12,529 nt of DNA from UBA8437 sp003445035 (GCA_937901285.1 CALCHI010000315.1:1-12529); one strand, 5' to 3'; positions 1 to 6,676 are shown, counted from the stretch's first letter. Notes: generated by a model not told the origin, from the letters alone. A program made the numbers and translations.

Positions 1-55
1 GGTTTGGCGATCGGTTTGGCGATCGGTTTGGCGATCGGTTTGGCGATCGGTTTGG
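1..55. repeat. 12-bp in-frame tandem repeat (GGTTTGGCGATC), 4.6 copies, at left edge
   Basis: Four exact copies plus a 7-base partial copy of GGTTTGGCGATC occupy positions 1-55 and continue out of the window. The unit length is a multiple of three, and on the minus strand it encodes Lys-Pro-Ile-Ala repeats in the secreted protein. Because the copies are identical at the DNA level, copy number is probably recently expanded and variable by slippage. The true copy number cannot be seen here. Confidence 0.95.
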
Positions 56-485
56 TCTGCCCGGTTGTCTGGATGGCCGCCGGAGCGGGAGGAGCTGTTT
101 CGACGGTGACCGGACGGTTTTTGCCCTTGAGACCGGCCATCGTCATCGGCGGCATCTGTAGACCGTTTTGGCGGTAGATTTCCTGGAGTTCGTCAAGAAC
201 GGCGTCGGAGGGGGCGGGCTCCACGGGACGTTGCCGCGTCAAACCCAGTCGCTTCAAGATGGCCGGCAACCGCAACTTTGGCAGCCTCAGGCCTTTTGAC
301 GGCGGCAAGGCACTCTGTTGTTCGATTGGCTCCGCATTGTCATTCAGCGGTTCAGCCAACAGGGTTGAATCGGAAAAGGGTTCGTCAGCGTGAGTGGTCG
401 CCAGCAATGAGATTCCCAGGCAGATCGCCGTCGTGGTGCCAAGGGCGGCCAACCATCTCCGTGCGATTGTTGAGTTCGTCAACAT
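1..485 (-). CDS. Secreted proline-rich protein of unknown function, C-terminus cut off by window edge
   Basis: Not part of a family I recognise. The ATG at 483-485 (minus) opens a frame with no stop to position 1, giving 161 visible residues. Residues 1-33 read as a Sec signal peptide: a short polar start with Arg-Arg, a hydrophobic core (ALGTTTAICLGISLLA), then a likely cleavage after TTHA. The mature part starts acidic (DEPFSDS), then has a short basic leucine/proline stretch (LRLPKLRLPAILKRLGL, about residues 67-83), a small helical-looking stretch with a Glu-rich start, and then low-complexity Pro/Ala sequence. The last visible residues are a four-residue repeat KPIA encoded by identical 12-bp units, so the protein is probably disordered and exported or surface-attached. 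A weak purine run (GAGAGAA) precedes the start. Existence of the gene is well supported by the signal peptide and frame length; its function is unknown. Confidence 0.7.
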   Translation of the reverse strand, partial: MLTNSTIARRWLAALGTTTAICLGISLLATTHADEPFSDSTLLAEPLNDNAEPIEQQSALPPSKGLRLPKLRLPAILKRLGLTRQRPVEPAPSDAVLDELQEIYRQNGLQMPPMTMAGLKGKNRPVTVETAPPAPAAIQTTGQTKPIAKPIAKPIAKPIAK

Positions 486-799
486 TGTGAATTCTCTCAC
501 AGGCTCTGGATTGTTCATTTCATTGCACGAGCCGACGCGGCGAACGATAATCAGGGTGGGTCAGTCCGTTGACGTCGATTTCTGTAATCGGTTGAAAGGG
601 CGGAACTCTCTTGCCGTGACACCACCCTGCAGTCGGTATCGACTTTCCTGGAAGTGGCCGGATAGACAGGAACAACCGTTTTGATCGAACTGAACCGAAT
701 GTTCGGAACCGATTGTCAACTTCGGTGGAACTCTCACAACCGGAACAACCGGTAGAGTTGGCCCAGCTTAGCCATGGGAAATTCGATGCAGGAGCAGTG
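486..799. other. 314-bp divergent intergenic region between the secreted protein and sppA
   Basis: No gene is convincing here; open frames crossing it are short or antisense and lack a ribosome-binding site. It must hold the promoters of two divergent genes, but I find no clear -35/-10 pair on either strand; TGTAAT at 583-588 (plus) is the best single -10-like hexamer. Small elements seen: a 5-bp inverted repeat AGTCG-GTAT-CGACT at 631-644, CCGAA-TG-TTCGG near 696-707, and the 10-mer GGAACAACCG twice (669-678 and 742-751). If the sppA start were the TTG at 713 instead of the ATG at 800, the non-coding part would be only 227 bp. Confidence 0.5.
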
Positions 800-1891
800 A
801 TGAACGGCGATGTGTCCGAACCCAAAGCGGCGGTTCCGGAGTCCACTTCTGACGCCGGGCAGTCCGGCGTCTCTGGTGAGGAGTGCTCGAAATCCTCGAG
901 ATGTGGACGGTTATCCTGCTGGACGGGGTGGTGGCCCAAGGTCCGGTGGGTGTTGTTGGTATTGCTGCTCGGCTCCCTGGGAGTCAACTGGGGCCAGTAC
1001 CAGCTGTGGCAGGCGGCCCGAGGTGATGGCCCACGGGAGGTCCATCATTCGGGTAATGTCGCGTCGGAGGCGAAGTTGGCGTTGGTGCCGATCACGGGGG
1101 TGATCATGCCGCCACTGACCGGTCGGGTGATCGCGATGATCGACAAGGTCGAGGAAGACGAGTCGGTGCGGGGGATGGTGTTGGCGATCGACAGTCCCGG
1201 GGGGCTGGTCGCAGACAGTCACCAGATCTACCACCGTCTCGAGAAATATCGGGCCGAGACGGGCAATCCGGTGACGGTGACGATGGCGAGGATGGCCACC
1301 TCCGGCGGTTTGTACGTGGCGATGGGATCGGGATCTTCGGGTCGGATATTTGCCGAGCCGACGACGTGGACGGGGTCGATCGGAGTGATCATTCCCCGGT
1401 ACGACGTCAGTTCACTGGCCGACCGTTTTGGCGTGGCCGTCGATCCTCTCAAGACAGGTCCTCTGAAGGACTCGTTGAACCCGTTCCGCAAGCTCAGCGA
1501 CCAGGACCGCGTCGTCTGGAAAGGGATCCTTGACGACGCTTTCGACCGTTTCGTTGGCGTGATTGTTGACAATCGGCCACGGTTGGACGAGGCACTGGTT
1601 CGTGAACTGGCGACCGGTCAGATCTACACCGCCGGGCAGGCCCTGGGACATGGATTGGTCGACGAGATCGGTTACGAGGACAATGCGATCGAGTCTCTCA
1701 AAGACCAGTTGAAACTCGAATCGGTTCACGTGGTGACCTACCGCGTTCGTCCCGGTTGGATCGATCTGCTGCTGGACTATGTCGAGTCGCGCGACCCCGA
1801 GCGGCAGTTGGCCAAGTGGCTCGAGGCCGGCGTGCCTCGGGGGATGTACCTCTCCAGCTGGGGTGCGTTGCCACCGTCCCTACTCGAATAG
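800..1891 (+). CDS. sppA: SppA-type signal peptide peptidase (S49 serine protease), single-domain form
   Basis: Membrane-bound serine protease expected to degrade signal peptides after their release. With the start used here (363 aa), residues 1-48 are a polar cytoplasmic segment, 49-65 one transmembrane helix (VRWVLLVLLLGSLGVNWG), and about 94-305 the S49 domain. Visible landmarks are the core strand VPITGVI, DSPGG (131-135), the nucleophile serine in MATSGGLYVAM (Ser168), GSIGVI, and the general-base lysine in TGPLKDSLNPF (Lys223); Ser-Lys is the family's catalytic dyad. The length matches the short (about 36K) SppA form rather than the duplicated 67K form. The ATG at 800 has AGGAG at 790-794; a TTG at 713 would add 29 residues but has no ribosome-binding site. 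SohB-like is the alternative family name. The gene converges on the ECF sigma gene, with only 13 bp between stop codons. Confidence 0.88.
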   Translation: MNGDVSEPKAAVPESTSDAGQSGVSGEECSKSSRCGRLSCWTGWWPKVRWVLLVLLLGSLGVNWGQYQLWQAARGDGPREVHHSGNVASEAKLALVPITGVIMPPLTGRVIAMIDKVEEDESVRGMVLAIDSPGGLVADSHQIYHRLEKYRAETGNPVTVTMARMATSGGLYVAMGSGSSGRIFAEPTTWTGSIGVIIPRYDVSSLADRFGVAVDPLKTGPLKDSLNPFRKLSDQDRVVWKGILDDAFDRFVGVIVDNRPRLDEALVRELATGQIYTAGQALGHGLVDEIGYEDNAIESLKDQLKLESVHVVTYRVRPGWIDLLLDYVESRDPERQLAKWLEAGVPRGMYLSSWGALPPSLLE

Positions 1892-1911
1892 CTCCGTTGT
1901 CGGGCTATTCG
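1885..1911. terminator. Perfect inverted repeat spanning both convergent stop codons (sppA / sigma factor)
   Basis: CGAATAGC (1885-1892) and GCTATTCG (1904-1911) are a perfect 8-bp inverted repeat. Inside the loop, CCG (1894-1896) can pair with CGG (1901-1903) around TTGT, giving an 11-bp stem with one bulged T. The left arm contains the TAG of sppA and the right arm contains the TAG of the sigma gene. There is no T-tract on either side, so it may be a bidirectional, non-canonical terminator or 3'-end stabiliser. The hairpin is seen directly; its role is inferred. Confidence 0.5.
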
Positions 1912-2489
1912 GTGTCGCCCCAGTTTTCGAGTTTTCGCTTCAGCCGGTCAGCCAGTTCAATTCGGCCGCGGTGAATCCGGCTGCGGACGGTGCCGATCGG
2001 GTTTTCGGTCAGCTCGGCGATCTCATCGTATCGCAGGCCTTCAAACTCCTTCATCACCAGTACGACCCGGTAATCATCCGACAGTTCGTCCAGCGTCTCG
2101 CGGACCAACTGGCGATGTTCCTCTCGAAGAACCATTTTCAGTGGCTGGCTGTGGTCATCAGGGGCAGGGGGATCGAAGCCACTGGTTTCGTTCAATCCCT
2201 CGATCGATGTCGGTTTCTGCTTCTGTTTTCTCAGGAAGCTCAACGCCCGGTTGGTAGCGATGCGGTAGAGCCAGGTGTAGAAGGCCGAGTCGCCTCGGAA
2301 CGTGTCGAGCTTGCGATGGGCCTGGAAGAAGGCTTCCTGGACGATATCGACAGCATCCTCACGCGATTTCAGCATCGAGACCAGGGAGTGGAACAGCCGG
2401 TCCTGGTGTCTTTCAACCAGCACTCCGAAGGCGGCGTCATCGCCGTCACGACAGAGTTCCAACAATTGCTGGTCGTTGAGGTTGTTCAC
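1905..2489 (-). CDS. ECF-type RNA polymerase sigma factor (sigma-70 family)
   Basis: Alternative sigma factor of 194 aa. Region 2 covers about residues 20-88: the aligned core is EDAVDIVQEAFFQAHRKL followed by FYTWLYRIATNRALSFLRK, the usual -10 recognition and DNA-melting helices. A flexible linker (about 89-120) follows, then region 4 (about 121-185) with LDELSDDYRVVLVMKEFEGL and the helix-turn-helix EIAELTENPIGTVRSRIHRGR that binds the -35 element. Regions 1.2 and 3 are absent, as in ECF factors. The start is a GTG at 2487-2489 with no clear ribosome-binding site, 25 bp after the lgt stop, so it is probably co-transcribed and partly translated by re-initiation. No anti-sigma factor gene (zinc-binding or membrane-spanning) lies beside it, which is unusual for ECF factors but common in planctomycetes. 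The target regulon is unknown. Family assignment is secure; the exact ECF subgroup is not. Confidence 0.93.
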   Translation of the reverse strand: MNNLNDQQLLELCRDGDDAAFGVLVERHQDRLFHSLVSMLKSREDAVDIVQEAFFQAHRKLDTFRGDSAFYTWLYRIATNRALSFLRKQKQKPTSIEGLNETSGFDPPAPDDHSQPLKMVLREEHRQLVRETLDELSDDYRVVLVMKEFEGLRYDEIAELTENPIGTVRSRIHRGRIELADRLKRKLENWGDTE

Positions 2490-2514
2490 CGCGATCCGAT
2501 CAAGGAGATGGGGG

Positions 2515-3591
2515 TCACGATTCTACGGGATGAGAAGGAGGATCCGGCGCGGGTTGTCGGAATAGCCATACCGAGAACACGATTCCGACGGCCAGCAGGG
2601 CCAGGCTGAAACACTGCGAGATCGTCAAGCCCGTGCCGAATTGTCCCAACTCGTCTCCGCGGAGGATTTCCAGCAGGAACCTGGTGATCGGGTACACCAC
2701 CAGCGCCACCGCGACCGTCTGGCCGGGTCGTGGGCTGTTGCGGAAGATTGCGGAGGTGACCAGGCAGAGCACCAGTCCATTGAACGAGCTGTAGATCTGG
2801 CTGGGGTGCAGCCCGAAGGTGGACGCTGCGTCGGCGTGGAGGAATCCTCGGGCGGCCAGCGAATTGAAGGGGACGCTCCCGTGCGGGAAGCTGATTGCCC
2901 AGGGAAGTTGACAGGCGTCGCCCCAGCAGCATCCGTTCATCAGGCAACCGAGTCGTCCAAAGGCCAGGGCCAGGAAGAACGAGGGAATGATCAGATCGAT
3001 CAGTTTCAGCGGTGGGCACTCCGCTCGGTTTCGCCTGGCGAAGACGACGACCGCCACCAGTGCGAGGCCGACTCCACCGTAGAGCACCAGTCCACCGGAG
3101 GAGATGTCGACGGCGGCCTTGAGTTGTTCCAGCAGCGAGGTTTTCTCGGCAAACAGCCTCTCGTGGTACTGCATGACGTACCACCCACGGGCTCCGATGA
3201 CTCCCGAGACGAACAACCAGATCGCCAGATCCCACACCAGTTGCTCGGGGATGTCCTGCCGCCGAGCGTGACGGACTCCGAGCATTCCCGCAGCGACGCA
3301 GCCCAGGAAGACCAGGAAACCGTAGCCGAAGACGGGGACGATCGGTCCGGGGGGCCCACCTCGAGTCACCAGGTTGATGATGACCATCGCGACCAGTCCG
3401 GTCACGAACTGGATCGACAGGGCTTTCCGCTCGGCCTGGGGCGCGTCGCTTTCTGCCGCTCGCCAGATCCAGTAGAGCGTCAAGGCCGCCCATGGCACCG
3501 CCATCCAGCCGATCCCAAGCAGAGGGATACCGTCGATTGACTCGGTGGAAAACAGCGAGTCGAGCTGGAGACGGAACAGTGTCTGGCGCAT
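2515..3591 (-). CDS. lgt: Prolipoprotein diacylglyceryl transferase
   Basis: Inner-membrane enzyme that moves diacylglycerol from phosphatidylglycerol to the lipobox cysteine of prolipoproteins, the first step of lipoprotein maturation. The 358-aa product has several hydrophobic segments (about 25-43, 62-76, 86-104, 120-138, 165-185, 198-212, 270-283, 292-310, 325-344). Family landmarks: SGVIGARGWYVM (129-140), SGGLVLYGG (165-173), GRLGCLMNGCCWG (212-224, matching the Lgt signature with the essential Arg213 and Asn219 but Cys where E. coli has Glu), HPSQIYSS (262-269) and RFLLEILRGDE (304-314). It is longer than E. coli Lgt (291 aa), mainly at the N-terminus and around 140-165. The gene starts 17 bp after the panC stop. 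The leader just before the ATG is pyrimidine-rich (CCTTCCTCCC) with no Shine-Dalgarno, so translation may depend on panC. A later start inside the N-terminal extension cannot be excluded. Confidence 0.93.
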   Translation of the reverse strand: MRQTLFRLQLDSLFSTESIDGIPLLGIGWMAVPWAALTLYWIWRAAESDAPQAERKALSIQFVTGLVAMVIINLVTRGGPPGPIVPVFGYGFLVFLGCVAAGMLGVRHARRQDIPEQLVWDLAIWLFVSGVIGARGWYVMQYHERLFAEKTSLLEQLKAAVDISSGGLVLYGGVGLALVAVVVFARRNRAECPPLKLIDLIIPSFFLALAFGRLGCLMNGCCWGDACQLPWAISFPHGSVPFNSLAARGFLHADAASTFGLHPSQIYSSFNGLVLCLVTSAIFRNSPRPGQTVAVALVVYPITRFLLEILRGDELGQFGTGLTISQCFSLALLAVGIVFSVWLFRQPAPDPPSHPVES

Positions 3592-3608
3592 GGGAGGAAG
3601 GGGACCGT

Positions 3609-4472
3609 TCAGGGGTTGGGAGCGGATTCGGTGTTCAGTGGCAGGTTGTCGATCAGGCGAACGCCTCCGACCGAACCGGCGACCAGTGCGACCATCGATT
3701 CGGTCACATCGTCGGTTTCTTCCAGTGTCCCGGCGTCAACGATCGTGGCGTAATCGACATCGAGGCCGGGCGTCGATCCAAGCTCGTCTCGCAGCTCACG
3801 TCGGACCGTCTGGAGATCACCTGCGGAGTTGTTCAAACCGTCTTCGGCCCGCTTCAGAGCCCGGAACAGCGACGTGGCGACGATGCGTTGATCGGGGGCC
3901 AGCAACACATTCCGACTGGAAAGTGCCAGCCCGTCGGAATCACGAACCGTCGGACAGGTGACGATCTCGACTGGCAGGTGGAGGTCACGGCAGAGGCGAC
4001 GGATGACCAGTTGCTGTTGGAAGTCCTTGTGGCCGAAGTAGGCCACATCCGGAGTCGTGATGTTGAGCAGTTTGACGACGACGGTGGCCACGCCCAGGAA
4101 GTGGTCCGGCCGATGGTAGCCCTCGAAGATCCGGCCCAGTGGTCCCACGTCGATGGTCGTTTGGCCCCCCGGAGGATAAACGGCCTGGTCATCGGGAGCG
4201 AAAACGATGTCGACTCCCAGTTCTTGACACGTTGCCAGGTCATCTTCCAACGGTCTCGGGTACCGATGGAAATCGTCGGGGTCGTCGAACTGCGGAGAGT
4301 TGACGAACAGGGTCACCACGACCAGTTGGCAATCGTCCACCGCCGAGTTGATCAGGTTGGTGTGCCCGCGATGCAATGCCCCCATTGTCGGCACACAACC
4401 AATGCGGCGACCGTCCCGCCGGGCTGCGGCGACCAGATCCCGGACCTCTTCGACACTTTCGGTGGTCCTCAT
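3609..4472 (-). CDS. panC: Pantothenate synthetase (pantoate-beta-alanine ligase)
   Basis: Cytoplasmic enzyme joining pantoate and beta-alanine with ATP through a pantoyl-adenylate, giving pantothenate for coenzyme A. With the ATG at 4472 the protein is 287 aa, the usual family length. Landmarks in order: PTMGALHRGH (28-37) carrying the HxGH nucleotidyltransferase motif, FVNSPQF (56-62), the pantoate-site segment GRIFEGYHRPDHFLGVATVV (113-132), YFGHKDFQQ (145-153), and SDGLALSSRN (179-188) as the KMSKS-like loop. The family usually has RPGHF where this protein has RPDHF. The frame stays open upstream to 4640, but that extra stretch has no family similarity and would give a 343-aa protein, so I reject it. 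No strong ribosome-binding site is visible (GAGG lies about 14 bases upstream). panC is first in the minus-strand run panC-lgt-sigma; no panB or panD is in the window. Confidence 0.95.
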   Translation of the reverse strand: MRTTESVEEVRDLVAAARRDGRRIGCVPTMGALHRGHTNLINSAVDDCQLVVVTLFVNSPQFDDPDDFHRYPRPLEDDLATCQELGVDIVFAPDDQAVYPPGGQTTIDVGPLGRIFEGYHRPDHFLGVATVVVKLLNITTPDVAYFGHKDFQQQLVIRRLCRDLHLPVEIVTCPTVRDSDGLALSSRNVLLAPDQRIVATSLFRALKRAEDGLNNSAGDLQTVRRELRDELGSTPGLDVDYATIVDAGTLEETDDVTESMVALVAGSVGGVRLIDNLPLNTESAPNP

Positions 4473-4758
4473 CCGAGCGGCTCGAACCTCGTGCGGGCCA
4501 GTCCAGTCCACGACCGAGAAACGGCCGGGCGTGCAGTTCTGACGGAATTCTATTGTCTGGCCGTCGATTTGACGAGGTGGGTCCGTGGTTGAGATGTGGC
4601 CGGCGCAAAGACCGACGGCACGATCGGCCGTCGTGGCCAATCGTGCCGTCTTGTCGCGTGCTGGGCGATTCGCCGTTGAGAATCGTCCGTGGTGGTGAGT
4701 TCGAAGTCGGAGTTTCCGGGCTCTCTTCGAGCTTCACCGGTTCCCCGGGGAAATGTTC
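4473..4758. other. 286-bp intergenic region upstream of panC: palindrome, strong hairpin and an echo of the DUF1571 3' end
   Basis: No gene seen. Reading on the minus strand from the DUF1571 stop (4759) toward panC, there is first a perfect palindrome TTCCCCGGGGAA (4741-4752), then a stretch (about 4697-4737) resembling the end of the DUF1571 coding sequence, then a long hairpin (4614-4650), then about 140 bp before the panC ATG with no convincing promoter hexamers. It probably contains the DUF1571 terminator and the panC promoter/leader. Confidence 0.5.
4614..4650 (-). terminator. Long perfect-arm hairpin between DUF1571 gene and panC
   Basis: GACGGCACGAT (4614-4624) and ATCGTGCCGTC (4640-4650) are a perfect 11-bp inverted repeat. 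After one C/A mismatch, GGCC (4626-4629) pairs with GGCC (4635-4638) around a GTCGT loop, so the stem is 15 pairs with one internal mismatch. On the minus strand it is followed by GGTCTTTG, not a real T-tract. It could terminate the DUF1571 transcript or act as a leader structure for panC. The structure is certain by sequence; the role is inferred. Confidence 0.5.
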
Positions 4759-5562
4759 CTACTCGAGGGTGAAATCGGAGTCCCCGATTCTCTTGTCGAG
4801 CTTCAGGTTCGAGTAGGTGTATTCCTCGATCAGCGGCGGCTTTCCACCGGATTTCCTCGGGAATCCGTACTGCTGGACACGGATCGGCAACCGGGTCTTG
4901 TTGTCGATGTAGAGCCGTGTCATGTGGAACGGGTTTCCGGCGGATCGCTTGGGATGGATCACCTGGATGACCCGGACGCTTTTCTTGCCCAGCTTGGCGT
5001 TGGGGAAGTACCGCACCTTCGAGTTGCCAGGAAGCTTCTCCCACCGCTGAACGACAGTTTCGAGCATCCGGAGGATGCCGATGTCGGTGATCGGGTAGCG
5101 GTTCTCTTTCATCACCAGCTTGGCGTTGGGCTTGAGCTTTCGGAGGCCAAGGATCTTCCCGAGGGTGCCGCCCAGGTTGACGACCAGTTTGCCGTCGTTG
5201 TGACCGTCGACGTAGATCACTTCGCGGCCGCTGTGCGGGTTGGCGAACTTGAGGTAGACCGAGAACGGCTTGTGTCGCATCTTCAACTGCATTGTCTGCT
5301 CGATCATTTTCTTGCCGACGACTTCCTTCTTGGAGAATGTCGCGGAATAGGTTTTGACCGTCTGCAGTGCCGCGCGGCTTTCGCCGGCGATCTTCAATGC
5401 CTGCTTCAATGCGCCGCCACGGCTGGTGGACGGCTTGACCGCGACGCGGTCGGCAGCCTGGGCCTGTGGGGCCAGTGCGGCAACCAGGGACGCCAGGCAG
5501 AAGGTGGATCGGAGAGTGAGGGTGGTGCGAGTCATGCGGCTAATCCGGGCAGTGGTGTTCAT
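4759..5562 (-). CDS. DUF1571-family secreted protein
   Basis: Exported protein of unknown biochemical role, 267 aa. Residues 1-36 are a signal peptide (Arg-rich start, core STFCLASLVAALA, likely cleavage after PQAQA). The remainder matches the DUF1571 pattern as I know it from planctomycetes: an amphipathic helix, then YSATFSKKEVVGKKM (72-86), KMRHKPFSVYLKF (94-106), PHSGREVIYVDG (109-120), a Gly-rich turn, RYPITDIGILRML (155-167), and near the end RLYIDNKTRLPIRVQQYGFP (216-235) and EEYTYSNLKL. This alternating beta pattern resembles LolA-type lipid-binding folds, but that is only a suggestion. The ATG at 5562 has AGGA six bases upstream, so it is preferred over the internal ATG at 5535, which would also keep the signal peptide. 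The gene stands alone; panC begins 286 bp downstream. Confidence 0.85.
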   Translation of the reverse strand: MNTTARISRMTRTTLTLRSTFCLASLVAALAPQAQAADRVAVKPSTSRGGALKQALKIAGESRAALQTVKTYSATFSKKEVVGKKMIEQTMQLKMRHKPFSVYLKFANPHSGREVIYVDGHNDGKLVVNLGGTLGKILGLRKLKPNAKLVMKENRYPITDIGILRMLETVVQRWEKLPGNSKVRYFPNAKLGKKSVRVIQVIHPKRSAGNPFHMTRLYIDNKTRLPIRVQQYGFPRKSGGKPPLIEEYTYSNLKLDKRIGDSDFTLE

Positions 5563-5782
5563 TCCATGTCCTGGGTGTCGCGATGGGGCTTCTGAAAGGG
5601 ACCCGGCGACGAAGTCGTGGACCGGGAAGCGGACGGCGGGAGTCCCGGCGAGGAGTCTATCGTCGTGGTGGCGGGGTGAGCTTGGGTGGAAATCGTCTCC
5701 GACAACGATGCTCGAGCCAGGGCGGGCCGGTCAGTCAGATCGGTCGGAAAAAACCGGTTTCCGCAGCTGGTTGAGTGAGACC
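5563..5782. other. Upstream region of the DUF1571 gene
   Basis: About 220 bp with no gene. It lies between the terminator of the upstream minus-strand gene and the DUF1571 start, so it should contain the DUF1571 promoter. I see a 10-bp palindrome AAACCGGTTT (5752-5761) and a weak -10-like TAGACT on the minus strand near 5655-5660, but no convincing promoter pair. Confidence 0.4.
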
Positions 5783-5814
5783 AAAAAAAAAGCCTCACCA
5801 CAACAGTGGTGAGG
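5783..5814 (-). terminator. Canonical Rho-independent terminator of the carboxypeptidase-regulatory-like gene
   Basis: CCTCACCAC (5793-5801) and GTGGTGAGG (5806-5814) form a perfect 9-bp stem with a 4-base loop. Nine A residues (5783-5791) on the plus strand give a T9 tract immediately after the stem on the minus strand. It lies about 30 bp past the stop codon at 5845-5847, so it terminates that gene. This is the only textbook intrinsic terminator in the window. Confidence 0.93.
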
Positions 5815-5844
5815 TCTGAAAGCGAGCCGGGAATCGGCGGTCGA

Positions 5845-6453
5845 CTAGGGGCTGGCGGGCGTGCCACCGCCTCCGGAAAGCGCGTCGACCTTGTCCTCGA
5901 GGTCGTTGATCTTGTCGAGTGTCACACCGGCGATTGTCACGGCGGCGATTGAGGAGCTGACCATGGCCAGGGTGATCGCGTCGAGCTGGTCGACGGCTGA
6001 TTCGATGTGGTTTCCCCGAACGACCGTTTCGGTTTCGGCCACCAGCACTGCCTGGTGATGCGATCGGGGAGGGGCGGTTTGAATTGTCCAGACACGATAA
6101 ATGGCCCGTGTCGATCCGGCGTCGAGTTGGTAGAGGCCGACCGGGACGTTGGACAGGGCAAAACGGCCCTCCGAATCGGTCACGGTACGTGCCACTTCGC
6201 GGCTGCCCTGACGCAGCACGACCACCAGGCCGTCGCGGGGATTCCCCTGGTCATCGACGATCTGGCCGACCAGACGGCCGCTGTCATCCAGCACCACGTC
6301 GGTGATGGGAAGGGTCGGTTGGAGAGTGGAATCCGGTTGTTGGGATTGCGGTGGCCCAAAAGCCCAGGCGGGGAGTTGCCCAATCATCAAGCTGATGCAC
6401 GAGAGCGCGACCAAGGACCAGGTCCAGGTGTTGCGGTTGACAATCCGTTTCAT
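5845..6453 (-). CDS. Exported protein with carboxypeptidase-regulatory-like (CnaB-type) domain and C-terminal membrane helix
   Basis: Planctomycete-type surface protein of 202 aa, no enzymatic residues seen. Residues 1-31 form a signal peptide (basic start, core WSLVALSCISLMIG, likely cleavage after LPAWA). After a Pro/Gln spacer, about 59-145 is a beta-sandwich resembling the carboxypeptidase regulatory domain: LVGQIVDDQGNPRDGLVVVL, then VTDSEGRFALSNVPVGLYQL, then a strand IYRVWTI. Near the C-terminus is a hydrophobic helix (about 160-178, ITLAMVSSSIAAVTIAGVTL), a short heptad-like segment LDKINDLEDKVDAL and a Gly-rich tail SGGGGTPASP. The start at 6453 is fixed by AAGAGGAA seven bases upstream; the longer open frame to 6558 adds unrelated residues. 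It is a single-gene unit with its own terminator. Such proteins are often cell-surface or scaffold components; function here is unknown. Confidence 0.8.
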   Translation of the reverse strand: MKRIVNRNTWTWSLVALSCISLMIGQLPAWAFGPPQSQQPDSTLQPTLPITDVVLDDSGRLVGQIVDDQGNPRDGLVVVLRQGSREVARTVTDSEGRFALSNVPVGLYQLDAGSTRAIYRVWTIQTAPPRSHHQAVLVAETETVVRGNHIESAVDQLDAITLAMVSSSIAAVTIAGVTLDKINDLEDKVDALSGGGGTPASP

Positions 6454-6676
6454 CGGTCCGTTCCTCTTGCAGGCAACCCGTTGGCTCAGGATTTGTCTCG
6501 TTCGCATCGGGTGCCCTGTCATCCGTGACAAGCGGATCCACCCTGTCAATGGGTGCAATCCGGATAACCCGTATATTCCTTCCTATCGGATCGGTGACGT
6601 GGCAACTCCAGTCGGAACCATGCAAATGCACGGTTTTTGGGCAGTGGAGAACGGGCTTGGGGCTGACGGGGATCTG
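6454..6676. promoter_or_regulatory. Upstream region of the carboxypeptidase-regulatory-like gene with imperfect palindrome and TGTCA elements
   Basis: No gene in these 223 bp. Elements seen: a 20-bp imperfect palindrome at 6616-6635 (arms AACCATGCA / TGCACGGTT around AA, one mismatch); an inverted TGTCA-TCCG-TGACA at 6517-6530; and CCCTGTCA repeated at 6514-6521 and 6541-6548. The latter contains TTGACA on the minus strand (6544-6549), a perfect -35 hexamer, but the sequence 17 bp downstream is a poor -10. An AT-rich TATAC lies near 6571-6575. These could be operator or promoter parts; none is proven. Confidence 0.35.

Noticed and set aside
1..55. CRISPR array
   Set aside because: The 12-bp units are contiguous with no spacers and are in frame within a coding sequence.
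669..751. GGAACAACCG direct repeat (669-678, 742-751)
   Set aside because: Only ten bases with no palindrome or promoter geometry, and the spacing is not meaningful; probably chance.
713..799. TTG start for sppA at 713
   Set aside because: No ribosome-binding site; the ATG at 800 has AGGAG five bases upstream. The 29 extra residues are low-complexity, though I cannot fully exclude this start.
2641..3540. 299-residue plus-strand open frame
   Set aside because: Antisense to lgt; no membrane segments or motifs of its own.
3492..4592. 366-residue plus-strand open frame
   Set aside because: Antisense to panC, whose motifs are certain. The translated protein is low-complexity and has no family features.
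4473..4640. N-terminal extension of panC to 4640
   Set aside because: The extra 56 residues have no PanC similarity, and the ATG at 4472 gives normal family length.
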